From: Prevotella sp. UBA6447
GTDB taxonomy: Bacteria > Bacteroidota > Bacteroidia > Bacteroidales > Bacteroidaceae
Assembly: GCA_002437115.1 (NCBI GenBank)
Contig: DJOD01000042.1
Coordinates: forward strand, 1-64,000
DNA: 64,000 bases
Direction: 5' to 3'
Positions 1 to 8,106 of the stretch are shown here, one piece after another. The position numbers and the translations under genes were made by a program. The notes under the pieces are model-generated. The model had not been told where the DNA came from, searched no databases, and saw nothing but the letters and a program-made list of their open reading frames with translations. How positions within the stretch are numbered: position 1 is the first letter of the stretch; each line of letters starts with the position of its first letter.

Positions 1-1
1 T

Positions 2-253
2 AAGGGATATCCAGACGAATATAATAAGAAAAACCATTCCTCGATGAATCAGAACTGGGACAATTATTTTCATCGGTACGACGGGAACGTCAATGACTCA
101 CCTATGCTAAAAGCCTTATGGAAAGGACGTTTGGGGGAAAGAACGAAAGGAAAAACAAATGCAACCATCCGAAACACGTTAATTCGCAATTTTTCCTTAT
201 CTTTGCACCAAGGAAAAATTATTTACGACCATACAACTATTCGCACGTCATGA
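2..253 (+). other. Open frame at the window edge, doubtful
   Basis: One frame is open from the first bases to a stop at 251-253, overlapping the start of the next gene. It could be the 3' end of an upstream gene cut by the window. The translation is rich in Asn, Lys and Arg, matches no family I recognise, and its last 20 codons run through a promoter-like box, so at least that end is probably not coding. Confidence 0.12.
198..205 (+). promoter_or_regulatory. Promoter -7 element of the GH127 gene
   Basis: TATCTTTG matches the Bacteroidota -7 consensus TAnnTTTG and lies 44 nt before the ATG at 250. No good -33 TTTG is seen at the usual distance. Its position supports the start at 250 rather than the longer reading frame that opens at 118. 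Confidence 0.5.
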
Positions 254-2781
254 ACCCACGACACCTATTATTCATTGGCATATTCGTCCTTTCGGGGGGA
301 ACCGCAGCCACAGCCCAAAGCAGTCTCTATCCCCATCACTTCGACCTCTCTGAGGTGACGCTCCTCGACAGTCCCTATAAGACCGCCATGGACCTCAACA
401 TCAAAACCCTACTGGAATATGACGCAGACCGCCTGTTGACACCCTTCGTCCGCCAGGCAGGCCTCAACACGGGTCAGTATGCCAATTGGGTTACCCGGCA
501 CCCCATCTTCACCAACTGGGGAAACGCGTCTTTTGACCTTTCTGGCCATGTGGGCGGCCATTACCTCACCGCCCTCGCGTTGGCCTACGCCGCCTGCCAC
601 GACAGCGCGACGAAGGCGCAGCTCAAGCAACGGCTCAATCACATGCTCGCCGTGCTTGCCGACTGCCAGAAAGCCTTCGACAACAACAAGGATGGACTTT
701 ACGGTTACCTGGGTGGGCAGCCCATCAACGATGATTGGAGGAAAATGTTTGCTGGCGACATATCCGCCTTTCGCAGTCATCGCGGCTGGGTGCCCTTCTA
801 TTGTGAGCACAAGGTGCTGGCGGGCCTTCGCGATGCCTATGTCTACGCAGGTAGCGAGGCTGCGGGAGAGATGTTCCGCAAACTGTGTGACTGGAGCATC
901 AACGTCGTGGCCAAACTGTCAGACAACACCATGCAGACCGTGCTCGACACCGAGCACGGAGGCATGAACGAGGTGCTGGCCGATGCCTACGCCCTTTTCG
1001 GGGACGCCAAATACCTGGAAGCTGCCGAGAAATACAGTCACAAGACCATGCTCAACGGCATGCAGACAGCCAACGCCACGTTCCTTGACGGCAGGCACGC
1101 CAACACCCAGGTGCCGAAGTACATCGGTTTCGAACGTGTCTACGAGGACGACAACGCCAAGACGGCCTACGCCAAGGCGGCTGAGAACTTCTGGACCGAC
1201 GTAGCACACAACCGCACCGTGTGTATCGGTGGCAACAGCGTGAACGAGCATTTTCTCGCCGCCAGTGCCGGAAACCGCTACATCGACCAGCTCGACGGAC
1301 CCGAAAGTTGCAACACCAACAACATGCTCAAGCTCTCGGAGTTGCTGGCAGACCGAACCCACGATGCTCGTTATGCCGACTTCTATGAGTATGCCATGAT
1401 CAACCACATACTCTCGACCCAAGACCCCATGACGGGCGGATATGTCTATTTCACCACCCTGCGCCCACAGGGATACCGCATCTACTCGCAGGTCAACCAA
1501 GGCATGTGGTGCTGTGTGGGCACGGGCATGGAGAACCACAGCAAGTACGGCCACTTCGTCTACACCCACGACGGTGACTCGGTGCTCTACGTGAACCTCT
1601 TCACGGCGAGCAAGCTCAGCGCTGGCCACTTTGTCCTGACGCAGCAGACCCGGTACCCGTATTCGCAGACCACACAAATCACCATTGGCAAGGGGGGACG
1701 CTACACCATCGCCGTGCGCCACCCGTGGTGGGCTGGCGAGGACTACGCTGTCTTGGTCAATGGAAAGCGCCAGAATATCTGCGTAGAGCAGGGCACTGCT
1801 TCCTATGCCCGGGTGACCCGGAAGTGGAAGGCCGGCGATGTCATCACAGTGAACCTGCCCATGACGCTGCGCTATGAGACTTGTCCCAACTATACCGACT
1901 ATGGCGCCTTTGAGTATGGCCCCGTGCTCCTCGCCGCCCAGACCACGGCGCGCGATCAGGCCGATGCCGACACCACAGGGTTGACCGTCGAAAAGTTGCA
2001 GAACGAGTATGCCGGCGAGGGACGCATGGACCATGCGCCAGGCAGCATGGCACAGGCCAAGGGTCTTGTCGACTCACCCATGCTCATTGGCGACCGCGCC
2101 AGCGTGTTGTCGCGCGTCTCGGCTGTCGATACGTCAAAACTGGAGTTTGCCATCGATGCTTCGCGTGAGAACACGCCAGGCTACCGGTGGTCCAAACTGA
2201 CCCTGCGGCCTTTCTATACCATCCACCACGCCCGATACATGTGTTACTGGTACCAGCAGACGGCCGACAACTATGCCCACAGCGACATGGCGGCCATCGA
2301 ACAGGCGCGGAAAGACTTGGAGAAGCGTACCCTGGACTTTGTGGCGACGGGCGAGCAGCAGAGTGAGGCTGGCCATGAGTACAGCTACAGCGAGAACTCA
2401 ACGACGGGGATGTACAACGGAGAGAACTATCGCGATGCCAAGGCGGGAGGCTACGTGCAGTTCTCGCTCTTCAACAATCCCGGCAAGACCGACAACCTTT
2501 CAGTCATGTGCCGCTTCACCACAGCCGACCACGGGCGTAAGGCCACCCTGAAGGTCGACGGGAAGAAGATTGCCGACATCACCATACCAGCGACCTATAA
2601 GGATGCCGCCAACGGGTTCTTCAACGTGGAGTTTCCCATCCCCGCCCCATTGGTGAAGGGAGCCGATGGCAAGCCCAAACGCAAGTTTGTGGTGAGTTTG
2701 TCAGCTTCTGAGGGCACCCTGTTGCCGGGGCTTTACTATCTCAGACTCATGAACGGCTATGCGGAGGTGGCCAACCCTTAA
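250..2781 (+). CDS. Secreted GH127 (DUF1680) glycosidase, likely beta-L-arabinofuranosidase
   Basis: Protein of 843 residues starting at the ATG at 250, which gives a clean signal peptide (MNPRHLLFIGIFVLSGG, cleaved near ATAQ); the 44 in-frame codons before it do not look like an N-terminus. The body is a DUF1680 (alpha/alpha)6 barrel. Family zinc-site features are visible: Glu352-x-Cys354 (in PESCNTNNM) and the Cys421-Cys422 pair (in MWCCVGTGM); in characterised GH127 enzymes one Cys of this pair is the nucleophile. After about residue 480 come the beta-sandwich domains usual in the family. Expected role is release of L-arabinofuranose from plant or host glycans in the periplasm or at the surface. 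No SusCD pair is beside it. Substrate cannot be read from sequence, because DUF1680 proteins are diverse. Confidence 0.88.
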   Translation: MNPRHLLFIGIFVLSGGTAATAQSSLYPHHFDLSEVTLLDSPYKTAMDLNIKTLLEYDADRLLTPFVRQAGLNTGQYANWVTRHPIFTNWGNASFDLSGHVGGHYLTALALAYAACHDSATKAQLKQRLNHMLAVLADCQKAFDNNKDGLYGYLGGQPINDDWRKMFAGDISAFRSHRGWVPFYCEHKVLAGLRDAYVYAGSEAAGEMFRKLCDWSINVVAKLSDNTMQTVLDTEHGGMNEVLADAYALFGDAKYLEAAEKYSHKTMLNGMQTANATFLDGRHANTQVPKYIGFERVYEDDNAKTAYAKAAENFWTDVAHNRTVCIGGNSVNEHFLAASAGNRYIDQLDGPESCNTNNMLKLSELLADRTHDARYADFYEYAMINHILSTQDPMTGGYVYFTTLRPQGYRIYSQVNQGMWCCVGTGMENHSKYGHFVYTHDGDSVLYVNLFTASKLSAGHFVLTQQTRYPYSQTTQITIGKGGRYTIAVRHPWWAGEDYAVLVNGKRQNICVEQGTASYARVTRKWKAGDVITVNLPMTLRYETCPNYTDYGAFEYGPVLLAAQTTARDQADADTTGLTVEKLQNEYAGEGRMDHAPGSMAQAKGLVDSPMLIGDRASVLSRVSAVDTSKLEFAIDASRENTPGYRWSKLTLRPFYTIHHARYMCYWYQQTADNYAHSDMAAIEQARKDLEKRTLDFVATGEQQSEAGHEYSYSENSTTGMYNGENYRDAKAGGYVQFSLFNNPGKTDNLSVMCRFTTADHGRKATLKVDGKKIADITIPATYKDAANGFFNVEFPIPAPLVKGADGKPKRKFVVSLSASEGTLLPGLYYLRLMNGYAEVANP

Positions 2782-2959
2782 CAAATTGTGGCTTCAGGAT
2801 AAATCTCAACCGCTGGGGCAAGCCAGTCATAGGCGGCATTGCCTTAGCGGAGAGCGTAGACAACATACCTGACGCGCGTTAAGCGTCGGCATATTTGGAC
2901 GCGACGTTATCCAAATTCCTGCATATTGTCGTTAGAAAGAGATGTGGCGAGTCCCTGCT

Positions 2960-4291
2960 TTACTTTACCTTAAACAATTCAATGCCTTTTCCGATTCCTA
3001 AATTTCGGCTGTATTGTTTATCTTGAGCGTTGTTCCAATGTTCAAATGCCCCCAAGCTCCCAGTTTTAACACCATTAGGACGGTAGTCTCCCCACTCTGC
3101 GTTCCAACCCTTTGCGGCCTCCTTTAGGTAGTTGTCGCAATTTTGGCTGGAACCTTTTTTGAACTGTGGTGCTCCACTGAACCCCAGTTCCTTGCCAAAC
3201 TCCGCAAAGAGGAAGTCGAGCCCCACACATTCGATGGCAACGGGGTCGAGAGACATGAAGTAACTTCCGCTCCACTGTCCTCCGAACATCTTCCAGCGGT
3301 CTCGCTCTGGCTTGGGGGCACCCACGTTGGTCTGCATGCCATACAGTCCGTCCACTATGTATAGTAAGGTCTTCTTGCCAAGGTTAGGGCAACCCATCAG
3401 GTCAACATACGCACTGTAGTCTCCTTCCTTACCCGACATTTGGCTCACGGTGTGTGTGTTGTGCATTCTGGAGGGGAAAGGTATTGATCCGAAGTGGTTC
3501 TTTGCGCATAGTGTTGCTCCTGTTATCTCATGCCCTTTCAGCAATGCCATGTTGATGAGATAAGACGCTTCCACCACAGCCTTGGGCAACACCGTGCCCA
3601 ACGTGACATTAGGGTTGGTGTAGGATATGGCACCCTTCACCCAATGGGCGGAGTCTACCCCGTCAGAGCCCACAGCGCTCATCCACTTCACGTGAGGAAA
3701 CAAATGATGCACCGGTTGGTAAATCCTGTCGGGGATGGCTCGTTTCTTCCAACCAATAGTAGCGTCATACACAGTGATGCATTCCTGCGGAACCCCTGCG
3801 TTAGCGGTTAGCTGGTGGAGGATGGCTATTGTCGCCTGTGGAGACTGGTCGATGTCGTTGTCTCGGTCATCAGTGCTGTAGGTGTTGTTTAGGTTTATCT
3901 TTATGACAAGCTGCTCCCCTTTTCTGTAACCGCGATTGCCACGGCCGTTATGTGAGTTGTAGTATTTGAATATGCTTTTCCATGCCTTTTTCTCGGAATG
4001 TTCACCAGATAGGGCACAGAGTGAACGATCATACATGTTGTCAAGGCGCTTTTGGTCTATGTTGCCATCATCCCACCAATGGCCGTCATGCCCGTTCCAC
4101 AGTGCGACCAATGAATCTCTAACCCAAGTCACTCTACCAGGAAAGATACCTTTGGCCTCTCCTATGGTTTTGTTTGGCTCAAAGTGCAACTCTTGTGCTG
4201 AAGCTTGCGTAGATGGAGTGCACAGCATAATCATTGGTATTAGCAATGTTTTAAATAGCTCTGTGATTTTATTAATTTCGCAATAATCCAT
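2960..4291 (-). CDS. Exported DUF362-domain protein
   Basis: 443 residues. The N-terminus has a hydrophobic stretch (FKTLLIPMIMLCTPS) ending in ASAQ, a plausible signal peptide. The rest resembles DUF362 proteins, which occur in Bacteroidota as secreted proteins of unknown activity. I see no CxxCxxC ferredoxin cluster of the kind found in some DUF362 proteins. His-, Asp- and Asn-rich segments (GHDGHWWDDG, KINLNNTYSTDDRDND) may bind metal, but this is a guess. The gene faces away from the GH127 gene with 178 nt between their 3' ends and looks more AT-rich than its neighbours. An alternative start is the internal Met at residue 20. Function unknown. Confidence 0.7.
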   Translation of the reverse strand: MDYCEINKITELFKTLLIPMIMLCTPSTQASAQELHFEPNKTIGEAKGIFPGRVTWVRDSLVALWNGHDGHWWDDGNIDQKRLDNMYDRSLCALSGEHSEKKAWKSIFKYYNSHNGRGNRGYRKGEQLVIKINLNNTYSTDDRDNDIDQSPQATIAILHQLTANAGVPQECITVYDATIGWKKRAIPDRIYQPVHHLFPHVKWMSAVGSDGVDSAHWVKGAISYTNPNVTLGTVLPKAVVEASYLINMALLKGHEITGATLCAKNHFGSIPFPSRMHNTHTVSQMSGKEGDYSAYVDLMGCPNLGKKTLLYIVDGLYGMQTNVGAPKPERDRWKMFGGQWSGSYFMSLDPVAIECVGLDFLFAEFGKELGFSGAPQFKKGSSQNCDNYLKEAAKGWNAEWGDYRPNGVKTGSLGAFEHWNNAQDKQYSRNLGIGKGIELFKVK

Positions 4292-4399
4292 ATTTTAAAA
4301 AGTAAGAGTTGCAAAAAGCGTGAATATTGGCAACCAACAGATAGGGTATGCAATTATGTGGCCTGACAAGACTTAATAGGACATGGGTGTGGGAGCGCG

Positions 4400-6232
4400 T
4401 CAGGCCAGTTCCAGCCCCAAGGTTGCCCTCAGCTTTTCGATGGCCGGGTTTGTTTGCCTGAGGTGGTCGAAAAGCTCACGTTTGGTGTAGGCGTGCTTCA
4501 TCTCCGAGGGCTTGGCCAGGCGCAATGTCAGCTCTATGCTGTTGTTGTGCAGGGTCTTGCGCATGGTGGCACGGATGTTGCCGCGAATTTCGCTCACCTG
4601 CTGCAGCAAGATTTCGTTGTCAACAACGGCTTCGATGTTGGGATAGGTGGTGATATGAGGTGTGATGTTCTTCAGCCTGGCGGCCAATCCCACAAACTGT
4701 TGTGGCATACGGTTGCACATCAGCGTCCATTCCATGCTGAGTTCTTCTTCAGTGAAGGGCTTCCCAGAAGGTTGTTCTGTGGCGGTCTTCTCGTCGGCGG
4801 CCATGGCCGCTTTGAGGTAGTCGGGTTGCTGAGGTTCTTTCCTCAGGTCGTTGAACGTGATGTTTCCTGGTCCCTTGATGTTGAAGCGCATACCAGCCAA
4901 TGGGCTGGCGATGCGGGCCGGTGTTGCGCTTGGGGGCTTTGGTGCCATGCTGGTTGCCACTTCGGCCTTAGGCGTGTCGTGAGAGGTGGCGGCCGCTTGT
5001 CGTGCCGCCCTTGCGATGGTCTTCCCAGCCCCGGCCACCTGCGCTGCCGTTTTGGATTGGGATGTCATGATATTCTTAAACAGGGATTTCAAACGCTTAG
5101 GGCTACGCCCCGCGCCCGCCGCGTCGTCATCGTCGGGCTGCGTAATCTGTGCCACGCGGATGAGTGTCAGCTCAACCAGCAAGCGCTTGTTGCTGCTCTG
5201 CCGGTAGTTCACGTCACATTCGTTCATGATGCGCAAGGCTTTGTAGAGAAACGGCAAAGGGCACTTTTGAGCCTGTTCTTGATAGCGTTGCCGCTGTTGT
5301 TCGCTGGTCTCCAGCAAAGGTAAGGTCTGCGCGTCGCGGGCCATCATCACGTTGCGCACGTGCGAGGCCAGTCCGTTGATGAGGTTGCCGCCGTCAAAGC
5401 CCTTGGCGATGATGTTGTTGAGCAACACCATGATGTCGCTCACTTTGTTCTCAAGGGCCAGATTGATGATGCGGAAATAGTTGTCGGCATCGAGCACGTT
5501 GAGGTCTTCGAGCACCTTGTCGTAGGTGATGTTGCCCTGGCAGAAGCTGTTCACCTGGTCGAAGATCGACAAGGCGTCGCGCATGCCGCCGTCGGCTTTC
5601 TCTGCAATGACGTTAAGTGCCTCCTCCTCATAGTGGATGCCCTCTTTTGCCGCCACCATCTTTAGGTGGTTGATAATCTTGGGCACCGTCATGCGCTCGA
5701 AGTCGTAAATCTGACAGCGGGAGAGGATCGTGGGCAGGATTTTGTGCTTCTCGGTGGTGGCAAGGATGAAGATGACGTGCTGTGGTGGCTCTTCCAAGGT
5801 CTTCAGAAAAGCGTTGAAGGCCGCTGTGGAAAGCATGTGGACCTCATCGATGATAAACACCTTGTACGTTCCCACTTGTGGCGGAATCAGGGTCTGTTCC
5901 ATTAGCGTCTTGATGTTTTCCACCGAGTTGTTGCTGGCGGCATCAAGCTCAAAGATGTTCATGGAGCGCCCCTCGTTGAACGCCTTACAGTTCTCGCACT
6001 CGTTGCACGCCTCTCCGTCGGCTGTGGGTGACGAGCAGTTGATGGCCTTGGCGAAGATACGGGCGCATGTGGTTTTGCCTACGCCGCGTGGGCCGCAGAA
6101 GAGGTATGCGTGAGCCAGCTTGCCGCTCTTCACGGCGTTCTTGAGCGTGGTGGTCAGGGCTTCCTGCCCCACCACTGAAGCGAACGTCATCGGGCGGTAT
6201 TTGCGGGCCGAAACAATGTAGTTGTCAGTCAT
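4400..6232 (-). CDS. dnaX: DNA polymerase III subunit gamma/tau
   Basis: 610 residues. The clamp-loader ATPase of the replicative polymerase. AAA+ signature is complete: Walker A GPRGVGKTT at residues 47-55, four zinc-ligand cysteines at 66, 76, 79 and 82, DEVH Walker B at 129-132, a sensor-1 segment (FILATTE) and an SRC arginine-finger motif (TILSRCQIYDF). After domain III comes a linker rich in Ala, Thr and Pro (about 370-480) and a tau-type C-terminal domain, so the full-length product is tau-like. I did not find an obvious A-rich slippery sequence that would make a short gamma. It is transcribed from its own strong promoter and is divergent from divIC. Confidence 0.95.
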   Translation of the reverse strand: MTDNYIVSARKYRPMTFASVVGQEALTTTLKNAVKSGKLAHAYLFCGPRGVGKTTCARIFAKAINCSSPTADGEACNECENCKAFNEGRSMNIFELDAASNNSVENIKTLMEQTLIPPQVGTYKVFIIDEVHMLSTAAFNAFLKTLEEPPQHVIFILATTEKHKILPTILSRCQIYDFERMTVPKIINHLKMVAAKEGIHYEEEALNVIAEKADGGMRDALSIFDQVNSFCQGNITYDKVLEDLNVLDADNYFRIINLALENKVSDIMVLLNNIIAKGFDGGNLINGLASHVRNVMMARDAQTLPLLETSEQQRQRYQEQAQKCPLPFLYKALRIMNECDVNYRQSSNKRLLVELTLIRVAQITQPDDDDAAGAGRSPKRLKSLFKNIMTSQSKTAAQVAGAGKTIARAARQAAATSHDTPKAEVATSMAPKPPSATPARIASPLAGMRFNIKGPGNITFNDLRKEPQQPDYLKAAMAADEKTATEQPSGKPFTEEELSMEWTLMCNRMPQQFVGLAARLKNITPHITTYPNIEAVVDNEILLQQVSEIRGNIRATMRKTLHNNSIELTLRLAKPSEMKHAYTKRELFDHLRQTNPAIEKLRATLGLELA

Positions 6233-6256
6233 GTGTAGTCTGGTCGTTTGTCATTG

Positions 6257-6287
6257 CAAAGTTAGTGCAATTTGTAGGAAGGGCAAA
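6257..6287 (-). promoter_or_regulatory. dnaX promoter
   Basis: On the minus strand TTTG (6287-6284), a 19-nt spacer and TAACTTTG (6264-6257) match the Bacteroidota consensus exactly. Transcription would start about 20 nt before the dnaX ATG. Confidence 0.8.
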
Positions 6288-6305
6288 ACAAAAAACATGA
6301 TTTCT

Positions 6306-6337
6306 TTTGCATTTTCCGCCGATTTACATTAACTTTG
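6306..6337 (+). promoter_or_regulatory. divIC promoter
   Basis: TTTG (6306-6309), a 20-nt spacer and TAACTTTG (6330-6337) match the Bacteroidota consensus and lie 21 nt before the divIC ATG. It stands back to back with the dnaX promoter, their -33 boxes only 18 nt apart. Confidence 0.8.
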
Positions 6338-6358
6338 CAACAACTTACAGCATAGAGC

Positions 6359-6721
6359 ATGAGTACCAAGATTAATGTCGTCCTGAGCCTTCTGTCGCGT
6401 TACAAATACGTCATCACTGTGGTGGTGGGCGTGGCTGTTGTTGGGTTCATTGACGACAACAGTCTGCTGCACCGTTTCAAGTATGACTTGCAAATCAGCG
6501 AGTTGAGGGACGAGATTAAGGCTTACAACCAGAAAAACGAGGCCATTGTCAGGCAGTTGCGGGGTATACAGCATAACCCCAAAGCCATCGAGAAGATTGC
6601 CCGTGAGCGATACTTCATGAAGGCCGACGATGAAGATATCTTTGTGCTCAGCACCGACCAGCAGCCTGATGGGGCTGATGGCCTATCAGAAACAAGCGAC
6701 GATGATGAAACAGCTCAGTAA
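6359..6721 (+). CDS. DivIC/FtsL-type septum formation initiator
   Basis: 120 residues: short cytoplasmic N-terminus, one membrane segment (residues about 18-35, YVITVVVGVAVVGFI), then a periplasmic coiled coil (LQISELRDEIKAYNQKNEAIVRQL) and the conserved block ending in IARERYFMKADDEDIF. This is the architecture and length of DivIC/FtsB-like divisome proteins, which link early and late cell-division proteins. The C-terminus is very acidic (SDDDETAQ). The next gene starts inside its last codons, so the two are translationally coupled. Divergent from dnaX. Confidence 0.88.
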   Translation: MSTKINVVLSLLSRYKYVITVVVGVAVVGFIDDNSLLHRFKYDLQISELRDEIKAYNQKNEAIVRQLRGIQHNPKAIEKIARERYFMKADDEDIFVLSTDQQPDGADGLSETSDDDETAQ

Positions 6722-7121
6722 AATTCAAACTCTAATTTTCCTTGTTGGTGGTGTGTTGATGGTCATTGGCGCAGGTTGCTTCGCTTTCATGTGGCAACAG
6801 CGGGTTGTCTGTTGGGTGTTCCTTTTGGGGGCTGTCCTGTTTTCCGTCATGCAGATGATGCAAGCCTATGAGGGTTGCGAATTGGCCATCAGGCGCTTGA
6901 AGCGCATACAAAGTTTGGCCGATATCCTGTTCGTGGTGGCTGGCATTCTGATGGTCGACACGGCATGGGGCTTTTTTCGGCCCTTCTTCAGTGATGTCTA
7001 TGCCTACCTCTCCTATGTGTATAACAAGTGGGTGGTCGTGCTGCTCGTCGCAGCGGTGATAGAGGTGTACACCATGCACAGGATAGACCACGAACTTTCC
7101 AAAAAAAACATAAAAGAGTAG
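6705..7121 (+). CDS. Small integral membrane protein, function unknown
   Basis: 138 residues from the ATG at 6705 (6702, one codon earlier, is equally possible); the longer open frame from 6630 would lie inside divIC. Four hydrophobic segments are visible (about 8-27, 34-52, 66-86 and 100-120) separated by short polar loops, with a charged C-terminal tail. It overlaps the end of divIC by 17 nt, so the pair is co-expressed. I know it only as a conserved Bacteroidota membrane protein of this neighbourhood; a role in the cell envelope or division is inferred from position only. Confidence 0.7.
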   Translation: MKQLSKIQTLIFLVGGVLMVIGAGCFAFMWQQRVVCWVFLLGAVLFSVMQMMQAYEGCELAIRRLKRIQSLADILFVVAGILMVDTAWGFFRPFFSDVYAYLSYVYNKWVVVLLVAAVIEVYTMHRIDHELSKKNIKE

Positions 7122-7172
7122 GCGATACGTTTAAATTGCATAAATTTATTTTCTCAGCTCGCAAATACATGT

Positions 7173-7180
7173 TATCTTTG
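7173..7180 (+). promoter_or_regulatory. Promoter -7 element of the DUF4369 lipoprotein gene
   Basis: TATCTTTG at 7173-7180 fits TAnnTTTG and ends 23 nt before the ATG at 7204. It decides the start: the GTG at 7180 that opens the longer frame lies inside the promoter box. Confidence 0.6.
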
Positions 7181-7203
7181 TGTTGCTTGAACAGAACCGC
7201 TTT

Positions 7204-8019
7204 ATGAAGAAACTCTTATGTGCATTTGCCAGCATCTTGGCCTTCACATCATGTGCCAACACTTTCAATATTAATGGCACGTCGAACGTGTCAACGCTCG
7301 ATGGGCAAAAGTTGTACTTGAAAGTGTTTAAGGGCGCTGCCTTGAAGAACCTCGACTCGTGTGAAGTGGTGCACGGGCAGTTCCAGTTTGAGGGTTCCGT
7401 CGATTCGGTGCGGGTGGCTACAATATACCTTGATGAGAACAGTGGACTACCCGTGGTGTTGGAGAGTGGCGATATTCAGGTCAAGATAGACAATATGCAG
7501 GAAAGCGTCAGTGGAACGCCGCTCAACGATGCGCTGTCGGCCTTCAGAAGTAAGTTCACGCAGCTTACTAACCAAAGTATGGAGCTTGTGCACAAACACG
7601 ACCAAGCTATCATGAACGGCAGCGACATGAGCGTGGTCAATGCCAAGTTGGCACGCGAAAACGACGAGATTAACGCGAAGATGGACAAGCTCGTCACCTC
7701 GTTTGTCACTGAAAACTTCGACAATGTGCTGGGACCTTACGTTTTCATCAACACGTGTGTCAACCGTTATGAGGTGCCCATGCTCGATGCATGGATAGAG
7801 GATATCATGAGCAAGGCAACAGACAAGTTTAAAAACGACCCTCAGGTAAAGGAGTATTACCAGGCCGCACAGGAAAACCAAAACATCATGAATGGCATGA
7901 AGGATGTGTCTGCTGGGGCACCAGCACAACAGGTGGCTCCCCCGTCAGACGGCCCGACCCCCAACCAGATGGCAACGCCACATGGACGGCAGGGTGAGGA
8001 TCAGGGTCAAATTGAGTAA
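7204..8019 (+). CDS. DUF4369-domain lipoprotein
   Basis: 271 residues. Signal peptide MKKLLCAFASILAFTSC with the probable lipidated Cys at residue 17. The segment that follows (about 20-110) is the beta-rich DUF4369 domain, known from the N-termini of many Bacteroidota thioredoxin-like surface or periplasmic proteins. Here no thioredoxin domain with CxxC follows. Instead there is a helical region with many charged residues and then a Pro/Gln/Gly-rich tail (about 235-271). The protein is thus the DUF4369 half without the redox half. Start chosen by the promoter box just upstream and by the signal peptide. Confidence 0.78.
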   Translation: MKKLLCAFASILAFTSCANTFNINGTSNVSTLDGQKLYLKVFKGAALKNLDSCEVVHGQFQFEGSVDSVRVATIYLDENSGLPVVLESGDIQVKIDNMQESVSGTPLNDALSAFRSKFTQLTNQSMELVHKHDQAIMNGSDMSVVNAKLARENDEINAKMDKLVTSFVTENFDNVLGPYVFINTCVNRYEVPMLDAWIEDIMSKATDKFKNDPQVKEYYQAAQENQNIMNGMKDVSAGAPAQQVAPPSDGPTPNQMATPHGRQGEDQGQIE

Positions 8020-8106
8020 TCATTTATGGCGACCTTGCGGAAAACTTAACGTGGCAACTGCCTGTGTTGATTGTTGGCAAGGTTCGCACAAATCCCTATA
8101 AAGACG

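Noticed and set aside
919..2034. Long minus-strand open frame (371 codons) inside the GH127 gene
   Set aside because: It is the antisense shadow of a GC-rich gene with a clear family on the plus strand; no promoter or domain.
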